Positions 8,067 to 13,038 of a stretch of DNA of 13,038 bases are shown here, piece after piece. The notes beneath the pieces are model-generated. The model was not told the origin of the DNA. It did not search any database and worked only from the letters and a program-made list of their open reading frames with translations. Position 1 is the first letter of the stretch; each line of letters opens with the position of its first letter. A program made the position numbers and the translations under genes. The DNA lies in assembly GCA_937903315.1 (NCBI GenBank), contig CALCZO010000102.1, forward strand, positions 1 through 13,038, written 5' to 3'. This DNA is from an uncultured Alphaproteobacteria bacterium (lineage in GTDB: Bacteria > Pseudomonadota > Alphaproteobacteria > Rhizobiales > Beijerinckiaceae).

Positions 8067-9398
8067 TTACGGCTTGAAGGTGTCGTAGCCGGCTTCCTTC
8101 ATCACCGCTTTCGTGCGGCTCGCCAACCCGTCCATCGCCTGCTTGATGTCGAGGTTCTCGGTCAGGACCTTCGACATCGTGGTGCCAAGATCGGCGTTGA
8201 TCTTGCCCCAGGCCGGGATGATCGGGCGCCAGTCGGGATCGGCATGCTTGAGGGCTTCGCCGAAGGTTTTCATGTAGGGGAACCTTGCGTTCACATCGCC
8301 GTCCGCATGGGTCGAGAAGCGGATCGGGTTGCCGCCCTGAAGCGCGACGAGCTTGTCGGCCTTCTTCGAGGTCAGCCACTGCATCAGCAGGAAGGCCGCA
8401 TCCTTGTTCTTGGCGTTCTTCGGGATCGCGATGCCGAAGCCGCCGGTCTGCGATCCATGGCGGACGCCCTTGGGATGCATCGCCCAGCCGACCTTGCCGG
8501 CGATCTTGGACTTCGTCGGGTCATCGACCTGACCGGCAAACACCGTCGAATCGAGGAACATCGCGGTCTTGCCCTGCAGGAAGGCCGCGCCCGCTTCGGC
8601 AAAGCCGAAGGTCTTGGCGCCTTCCGGCCCGCAGTCGACGATGGTCTTCAGCGCCTGCGCGGCCTTGATGCCGGCCTCGTTGTTGATGATCGGGTTCCAC
8701 TGGCTGTCGAACACGCGCCCGCCGAGCGGGGCGAGATGCAGCAGATAGGCGTGCGCCGCGTGCTGGCCGGAGGCCGCGCGCGATGCAAGACCGCCCATGC
8801 CCGGTTCCAGCTTGGGAATGCGGCAGGCCAGATCGAGCATCTCGTCGTAGGTTTCCGGCACCTTCAGCTTGTGCTTGTCGAAGATGTCCTTGCGATAGCC
8901 GAGGATCGAGGTTTCGGCCCCGAACGGAATGCCAAACAGCGAACCGGTCGGGCCGGGCAGGTAGCCCTTCTCGCCGCCGGCGACGCCGATGTTCTGCATG
9001 TAGCCGGGAATGATGTCGGCCGCGTCATAGGCCGGGTCGGCGAGCAGCGGGTTCATGAAGAACCGGGCGAGGTTCTCAAGCTGGTCGGCAAACACGTAAT
9101 CGGCCTTCGAGAACACGACATACGAGATCAGATCATAGTCGCCCTTGGCCTTGGTCAGTTCCAGCGTCTGCTTCTCGCGCATCTTGAGGTATTCGAGCTG
9201 ATCGACCTCGACCTTGATGCCCGTTTCCTTGGTGAATTCGGGCAGAACCTTCATCACCGCGTTGTAATGGGGATGGGCGGGGAAGTTGACGACCAGCGTC
9301 TTTCCCTTGTGCGCATCGTAGGGGCCGGCAAGTGCGCCGAAGGCGACGCCTGCGAGCAGGCCGGCGGAAAGCGCGGCCGATTGCATCAGTCTGAGCAT
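8067..9398 (-). CDS. Periplasmic solute-binding protein of a CUT1 ABC transporter
   Basis: The product has 443 residues and belongs to extracellular solute-binding protein family 1 (MalE-like). It captures the solute in the periplasm and delivers it to the permease pair. Residues 1-24 are a signal peptide ending in ALA, with cleavage likely before GPYDA; there is no lipobox Cys. The mature part shows the family layout, including KVLPEFTKETGIKVEV near 50-65, GDYDLISY at 86-93 and GGFGIAIPKNAKNKDAAF at 319-336. Only two cysteines, C192 and C256, are present and could form one disulfide. The ATG at 9398 has a strong GGGAGGA five bases upstream. It follows the ATPase gene by 21 bp. A sugar, polyol or sugar acid is likely, but the ligand cannot be named from sequence. 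Confidence 0.92.
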   Translation of the reverse strand: MLRLMQSAALSAGLLAGVAFGALAGPYDAHKGKTLVVNFPAHPHYNAVMKVLPEFTKETGIKVEVDQLEYLKMREKQTLELTKAKGDYDLISYVVFSKADYVFADQLENLARFFMNPLLADPAYDAADIIPGYMQNIGVAGGEKGYLPGPTGSLFGIPFGAETSILGYRKDIFDKHKLKVPETYDEMLDLACRIPKLEPGMGGLASRAASGQHAAHAYLLHLAPLGGRVFDSQWNPIINNEAGIKAAQALKTIVDCGPEGAKTFGFAEAGAAFLQGKTAMFLDSTVFAGQVDDPTKSKIAGKVGWAMHPKGVRHGSQTGGFGIAIPKNAKNKDAAFLLMQWLTSKKADKLVALQGGNPIRFSTHADGDVNARFPYMKTFGEALKHADPDWRPIIPAWGKINADLGTTMSKVLTENLDIKQAMDGLASRTKAVMKEAGYDTFKP

Positions 9399-9419
9399 GT
9401 GGTCCTCCCTGAATCGCGC

Positions 9420-10502
9420 CTAAAGGCGCTGACCGTTGTCGTTGTCGAAAATCATGATCGCGCCGGCAGGAACGCCGAACCGCACCACATCCCCCGGACG
9501 GGGCAGCGGCGTCGCCGTGGTTTCCACCAGTACTTCCGTTCCGCCGCACAGCGTGGCCAGCACCGCGCTGGCACCGAGGTATTCGGCGACGATGACCTTG
9601 AGATCGAGCGGGGCCGCATCGGCATGCGCCGGCACGAAGGCGGTCGGACGGATGCCCACCGTCACCGGTCGCCGCCCGGTCGCGCCGAGCCGCCGGGCGG
9701 TTGCCGCATCGAGCGGCAGACGGAAGCCCTTGCCGGTCACCGCCAGCCCGTCGCCCTCGCCCACCACCTCGGCGGTGAGGAAATTCATCGTCGGACTGCC
9801 GATGAACCCGGCGACGAACCGGTTGACCGGCTGTTCGAACAGCTCCTGCGGCGTGCCCTGCTGCTGGATGACGCCATCATGCATGACGACGATGCGGTCG
9901 CCGAGCGTCATCGCCTCGATCTGGTCGTGGGTGACATAGACCATGTTGCGGGCGATGCGCTGGCGCAGTTCGGCCAGTTCGGTCCGCATCCTCGCCCGCA
10001 GCTTGGCGTCGAGATTGGACAGCGGCTCGTCGAACAGGAATGTCGAGGCATCGCGCACCAGCGCCCGTCCCATCGCGACGCGCTGGCGCTGGCCGCCGGA
10101 CAGTTCGGCCGGCTTGCGCTCCAGCAGGTGGCCGATGTTCAGCATCTCGGCCACGGTCCTGATGCGGGCATCGATTTCCGCCTTCGGCCGCCGCTGGAGC
10201 CGCAGCGCGAACGACATGTTGCGGGCAATGTTCATGTGCGGATAGAGCGCGTAGTCCTGAAACACCATCGCAATGTCGCGGTCTTTCGGATCAAGGCGGC
10301 TCACCGGCAGGCCGTTGAAATAAATTTCGCCGCCCGACAGCGTTTCCAGTCCAGCCAGAATGCGCAAGGTGGTCGATTTGCCACAGCCGGACGGACCGAC
10401 GAGCACGGTGAATTCGCCATCCCTGAGCGTGAGATCAAGCGGCTTGAGAACCTGGACGGCCCCATAGCGCTTTTCCACCTTGTCGAAGACGATTTCCGGC
10501 AC
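9420..10502 (-). CDS. CUT1 ABC transporter ATP-binding protein (UgpC/MalK type)
   Basis: The product has 360 residues and powers the importer. All nucleotide-binding motifs are intact: Walker A GPSGCGKST at 36-44, Q-loop Gln at 82 (VFQDYALYPHM), signature LSGGQRQR at 134-141, Walker B FLFDEP at 155-160, D-loop SNLD at 162-165, and H-loop His at 192 (THDQIEA). A C-terminal regulatory (TOBE/MalK-like) domain fills about 235-360 and includes VGIRP. It starts with GTG at 10502, which has AGGGGAG just upstream. It is the first gene of the operon, read divergently from the LacI-type regulator. Some MalK-type ATPases serve several importers, so this one might be shared. Confidence 0.95.
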   Translation of the reverse strand: MPEIVFDKVEKRYGAVQVLKPLDLTLRDGEFTVLVGPSGCGKSTTLRILAGLETLSGGEIYFNGLPVSRLDPKDRDIAMVFQDYALYPHMNIARNMSFALRLQRRPKAEIDARIRTVAEMLNIGHLLERKPAELSGGQRQRVAMGRALVRDASTFLFDEPLSNLDAKLRARMRTELAELRQRIARNMVYVTHDQIEAMTLGDRIVVMHDGVIQQQGTPQELFEQPVNRFVAGFIGSPTMNFLTAEVVGEGDGLAVTGKGFRLPLDAATARRLGATGRRPVTVGIRPTAFVPAHADAAPLDLKVIVAEYLGASAVLATLCGGTEVLVETTATPLPRPGDVVRFGVPAGAIMIFDNDNGQRL

Positions 10503-10580
10503 CGTCTCTCCCCTTATTGCCTTGTTTTGCGCCAGAATGTCGCAGGGGCGGGGAAAAGTTAACGGGGCTTGGCGGAAAAC

Positions 10581-10598
10581 GACGTTAGCGCTAACGTC
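10581..10598. promoter_or_regulatory. LacI-family operator candidate (perfect 18-bp palindrome)
   Basis: GACGTTAGC and its exact inverse GCTAACGTC meet at a central C|G step. LacI-family repressors bind even-length palindromes centred on CG, with the hinge helix in the minor groove there. The arms GTTA and TAAC flanking a central CG resemble, as I recall, the E. coli gluconate repressor (GntR) operators, and the neighbouring regulator looks GntR-like. The site is 45 bp upstream of the regulator GTG and 79 bp upstream of the ATPase start. Confidence 0.8.
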
Positions 10599-10633
10599 AA
10601 TGAAAGCCCAAACCGTTGGCGATGCACGATAAT

Positions 10634-10637
10634 GGAG
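10634..10637 (+). promoter_or_regulatory. Ribosome binding site deciding the regulator start
   Basis: GGAG lies five bases before GTG 10643. The alternative starts ATG 10622 and TTG 10616 lack such a site, so GTG 10643 is preferred; it also puts the helix-turn-helix at the usual distance from the N-terminus. Confidence 0.6.
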
Positions 10638-10642
10638 CGCCC

Positions 10643-11668
10643 GTGAGCCGTAAGACAGGCGTTGGCATCAAGGAGATCGGCGCTGCGCTCGGGCTCAGCA
10701 TGATGAGCGTGTCGCGGGCCTTGCGGGGCGTCGAGGGCGTCTCGGATGAAACACGGGCGGCGGTTGTCAAGGCGGCCAAGCGTCTCGGCTACCGACCAAA
10801 CCGCAACGCGCGATCGCTGGCCACGGCCCATTCGACGCTGATCGGCATCTCTCTGCCGACGCTGTTCAGTGATGTCTTTCCTGAAATTCTCGATGGCATG
10901 CGGGCGACCTTCGATCATGCCGGGTTCGACACCGTGATTGATACGACCGATTATGATCCTGCGCGCGAGGCAGCCTGGGTCGAGCGGATGCTTGACTGGA
11001 ATGCGGCGGGGGTGGTGCTGAGCGGGGTCGACCATTCGGATGCCCTGCGCCGGCGCCTGCGGGAGGTGCGGATTCCGACGCTGGAAATCTGGGATGTTCG
11101 CGACGATCCGATCGATGTCTGCGTCGGGGTCGATCATCAGGCTGCGGGCATGCGGCTGGGAACGCATCTGGTTGCTGCCGGCTATCGTGCGCCGGCGTTT
11201 GTCGGCGTGCCCGAAGGGCGCGACCCGCGCGCCGACAAGCGGCTGGCCGGGCTGTGCGCGGTCTTCCGGGTTGCCGGAGCGGCGGACATGGTGGTCGAGC
11301 GGGTCGATCGGCGTGCTGCGTTCGAGGCAGGATGGACCGGCACCCAGAGACTGCTCGACAGGACCGGCGCGCGCCCCGATGTCATCTGCTATCTGAACGA
11401 TCACCTCGCCTTCGGCGGTTTCTCGGCCTGCACGCAGCGGGGCCTTGCCGTGCCGGACGAGATCGGGATTGCGGGGTTCAACGGGCTCGAGATCAACGGG
11501 GTGCTCGGTCGCCCGATCACCACGATCATCACCCCGCGCAAGAAGATGGGGGCGGATGGCGCACGTGCGCTGGTGGCGCGCATCAAGGGCGCGCGGGTCG
11601 AACCCTGCATGGCGTTGCCGACCGAGTTGCTGGCCGGCGGCACGACGCGGCCGCCGGCGCCTGTCTGA
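10643..11668 (+). CDS. LacI-family transcriptional regulator, GntR (gluconate repressor)-like
   Basis: The product has 341 residues, the usual length of the family. Residues 9-28 (IKEIGAALGLSMMSVSRALR) form the helix-turn-helix and 50-62 (YRPNRNARSLAT) the hinge helix with Leu59. A periplasmic-binding-protein-like effector domain follows, with VVLSGVDHSD at 124-133, EIWDVRDDPIDV at 148-159, YLNDHLAFGGF at 250-260 and GIAGFNGLEI at 275-284. The EIWD...DPID and NDxLAxG...IAGFNGLEI pattern resembles the gluconate-repressor branch, so a sugar acid or related sugar is a reasonable but unproven effector. It is divergent from the ABC operon and shares the operator region, so it most likely represses the operon and itself until ligand binds. 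Starts at 10616 (TTG) or 10622 (ATG) would add 9 or 7 residues. Confidence 0.92.
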   Translation: MSRKTGVGIKEIGAALGLSMMSVSRALRGVEGVSDETRAAVVKAAKRLGYRPNRNARSLATAHSTLIGISLPTLFSDVFPEILDGMRATFDHAGFDTVIDTTDYDPAREAAWVERMLDWNAAGVVLSGVDHSDALRRRLREVRIPTLEIWDVRDDPIDVCVGVDHQAAGMRLGTHLVAAGYRAPAFVGVPEGRDPRADKRLAGLCAVFRVAGAADMVVERVDRRAAFEAGWTGTQRLLDRTGARPDVICYLNDHLAFGGFSACTQRGLAVPDEIGIAGFNGLEINGVLGRPITTIITPRKKMGADGARALVARIKGARVEPCMALPTELLAGGTTRPPAPV

Positions 11669-11699
11669 CGGGTCGTGCGGGCGCGCTCAGGCGCCCGGC
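11653..11699. terminator. Inverted repeat across convergent gene ends, possible bidirectional terminator
   Basis: GGCGCCTG (11656-11663) and its inverse CAGGCGCC (11688-11695) form a perfect 8-bp stem, extendable to about 11 bp with one bulged C. The 24-base loop holds the regulator stop at 11666-11668, the 18-bp intergenic gap and the first base of the tupA stop. There is no T-run on either side, so intrinsic termination is uncertain; both arms lie in coding sequence. Confidence 0.35.
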
Positions 11700-12535
11700 A
11701 CATCGGCGTTGGGGAAGAACAGCTGCTCGCCGTTGATCTTGTAGTCAGCAATGGCTTTCTGCCCTTCTGGCGCGGTCAGCCAGTCGATGAACGCCTGTCC
11801 CTCGGCCTTGCGGACATGGGCATGTTTGGCCGGGTTGACGAGGATCACGCCGTACTGGTTGAACAGACGCTTGTCGCCCTCGACGACGATGGCAAGATCG
11901 CCCCGGTTCTTGAAGTTGATCCAGGTCGCGCGGTCCGACAGGACATAGCCGTTCATCGCACTGGCGGTGTTGAGCGCTGCGCCCATGCCCTGGCCGATCT
12001 CGCGATACCAGGGGCCCTTGCCGGTGGCGATCGCGATGCCTGCGACCTCCCACAGCTTGAGCTCTGCCGAATGGGTGCCGGACTTGTCGCCGCGCGAGAC
12101 GAACGGCGCCTGCTTGTCGCGGATCGCCTTCAGCGCGGCCGCGACATCCTTCGAGCCCTTGATCCCGGCCGGGTCGGATTTGGGTCCGATCAGAACAAAA
12201 TCATTGTACATGACCGGTTTGCGCGCGACGCCAAACCCGTCGGCAACGAACTTGTCCTCCTGCGACTTGGCATGGACGAACACCACATCGGCATCGCCGC
12301 GCCGTCCTGTATCGAGTGCCTGGCCAGTGCCTTGCGAGACGACGCGCACCTCGATTCCCGTCTTCGCCGAGAAACGGGGCAGAAGATGGCCGAACAGTCC
12401 CGAATCCGTGGTTGACGTGGTGGACGAGACGACGATGGCTTTCTTGTCCGGCGACGGTTGCGGTGTCTGGGCCATGACGGCGCCGGACAGTGTGAGGGTC
12501 GTGGCCAGTGCGAGAATCAAGGATTTCATGGGCAT
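11687..12535 (-). CDS. tupA: Tungstate ABC transporter substrate-binding protein TupA
   Basis: The product has 282 residues. TupA binds tungstate in the periplasm for import, supplying W cofactors or competing with molybdate. Residues 1-22 are a signal peptide (MKSLILALATTLTLSG core, AxA-type end at VMA). The mature protein begins with the family oxyanion-binding motif SSTTSTTDSGL at 37-47, then MYNDFVLIGP at 109-118, FVSRGDKSGTHSAE at 145-158 with the conserved Arg148, GQGMGAALNTA at 181-191 and VLVNPAKH-type end near 230-238. These motifs separate it from ModA and from the phosphate binder PstS. The ATG at 12535 has AAGGA nine to ten bases upstream; M3 is less well placed. It follows the ATPase gene by 27 bp and converges on the LacI-type gene. 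A broader oxyanion specificity is possible. Confidence 0.88.
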   Translation of the reverse strand: MPMKSLILALATTLTLSGAVMAQTPQPSPDKKAIVVSSTTSTTDSGLFGHLLPRFSAKTGIEVRVVSQGTGQALDTGRRGDADVVFVHAKSQEDKFVADGFGVARKPVMYNDFVLIGPKSDPAGIKGSKDVAAALKAIRDKQAPFVSRGDKSGTHSAELKLWEVAGIAIATGKGPWYREIGQGMGAALNTASAMNGYVLSDRATWINFKNRGDLAIVVEGDKRLFNQYGVILVNPAKHAHVRKAEGQAFIDWLTAPEGQKAIADYKINGEQLFFPNADVPGA

Positions 12536-12562
12536 GTCTGATGGTCCTTCTGCTTGTGTGCG

Positions 12563-13038
12563 TTACCAGTAGAGAGTGCCGGAGAGAAAGGCGCGGGCGG
12601 CCTCGGTCGCCGGGCCGGCGAAAAACCGTTCGGCCGGGGCGTCCTCGATCAGTTGGCCCCGGTGCAGGAACAGGACGCGGTGCCCCAGACGCCGGGCCTG
12701 TCCGAGGTCGTGAGTGCTCATCACGATCGTCACCCCGTCGGCGGCCAGCGCCGCGATCATCTGCTCAATCCGGTGTGTGGCGCCGGGATCGAGCTGCGAG
12801 CAGGGCTCGTCAAGGAACAGACATTCCGGCGTGAGCGCCGAGGCGCGGGCGATCGCCAGCCGCTGCTGTTCACCGCCCGAAAGCAGGCGCGCCGGATGTT
12901 CGGCCAGATGGGTCAGGCCGAAACGCTCGAGCGCTGTTGCCGTTCGCTGATCCGCCTCGTCGCGAAGCGGGCTGGCCCAAAGGGCATGGCGGATGTTGGC
13001 GCGAGCCGAGCGGCGGAGCATCACAGGCTTCTGGAACA
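12563..13038 (-). CDS. tupC: Tungstate ABC transporter ATP-binding protein TupC, truncated by window end
   Basis: The visible 157 residues are the C-terminal part of an ABC ATPase; the N-terminus with Walker A lies beyond base 13038. The fragment opens on the Q-loop (FQKPVMLRRSARANI), then has signature LSGGEQQRLAIARA at visible residues 52-65, Walker B CLFLDEP at 72-78, D-loop SQLD at 80-83 and H-loop STHD at 107-110. The short tail (ERFFAGPATEAARAFLSGTLYW region) fits small single-domain oxyanion ATPases such as TupC. Context with tupA supports the name; on its own it could be another short-type ABC ATPase. The permease gene tupB is not in view and is expected further right. Confidence 0.82.
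   Translation of the reverse strand, partial: FQKPVMLRRSARANIRHALWASPLRDEADQRTATALERFGLTHLAEHPARLLSGGEQQRLAIARASALTPECLFLDEPCSQLDPGATHRIEQMIAALAADGVTIVMSTHDLGQARRLGHRVLFLHRGQLIEDAPAERFFAGPATEAARAFLSGTLYW

Larger units (their letters stand above)
10503..10642. promoter_or_regulatory. Divergent promoter region between transport operon and regulator
   Basis: This 140-bp gap must hold the promoters for the minus-strand operon and the plus-strand regulator. A plausible but weak plus-strand promoter is TTGGCG (10569-10574) with TAACGT (10592-10597) at 17-bp spacing; its -10 lies inside the operator palindrome, which would allow autorepression. On the minus strand TTGACG (10600-10595) resembles a -35 box and also overlaps the palindrome, but no good -10 follows at the right distance. 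Promoter positions are therefore tentative; the operator is the firm element. Confidence 0.4.

Noticed and set aside
8244..10562. A 772-codon plus-strand open frame antisense to the binding-protein and ATPase genes
   Set aside because: The opposite strand encodes two proteins with clear full-length family motifs. The antisense product is rich in R, H, G and D without a recognisable domain, the usual mirror frame of GC-rich genes.

Overview
This is a GC-rich window from a Gram-negative bacterium, most likely an alphaproteobacterium of the Hyphomicrobiales (Rhizobiales) type. That placement is inferred from high-GC codon use, a TamA/TamB pair for outer-membrane assembly, a CUT1 sugar ABC operon under a LacI-family regulator, and a cytochrome b561-type protein whose start resembles rhizobial relatives. 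No marker gene fixes the taxon. The window holds ten protein genes, nine on the minus strand and one on the plus strand. I see no tRNA, rRNA, CRISPR array, transposase or phage gene.

Layout from left to right. At 28-5309 (minus) tamA is followed by tamB with a one-base stop/start overlap; they encode the outer-membrane barrel and inner-membrane-anchored partner of the translocation and assembly module. A 156-bp gap with several inverted repeats (5310-5465) separates them from the next unit. At 5466-10502 (minus) lies a five-gene run transcribed right to left: a MalK/UgpC-type ATPase, a periplasmic solute-binding protein, two membrane permeases, and a membrane protein of the cytochrome b561 type. 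The b561 gene starts only three bases after the last permease stop, in the same frame. A hairpin lies between the binding-protein gene and the first permease gene, a position where ABC operons often set a high binding-protein-to-permease ratio.

A LacI/GntR-type regulator (10643-11668, plus) diverges from the transport operon. The 140-bp intergenic region carries a perfect 18-bp palindrome centred on CG at 10581-10598, which is the obvious operator candidate for both directions. At 11687-13038 (minus) is the distal part of a tungstate-type (Tup) ABC operon: an ATPase cut by the window end, then the periplasmic tungstate-binding protein. The regulator and tupA converge over 18 bp with an inverted repeat across both gene ends.

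Taken together, the window shows envelope biogenesis (tamAB), import of a sugar or sugar-acid-like solute controlled by a local repressor, and oxyanion (tungstate) uptake. The transported solute cannot be read from sequence alone. I do not see a clearly new system. The points most worth checking are the in-frame b561 gene behind the permease amber stop, the operator palindrome, the paired cysteines in the periplasmic loops of the second permease, and the cluster of dyads upstream of tamA.
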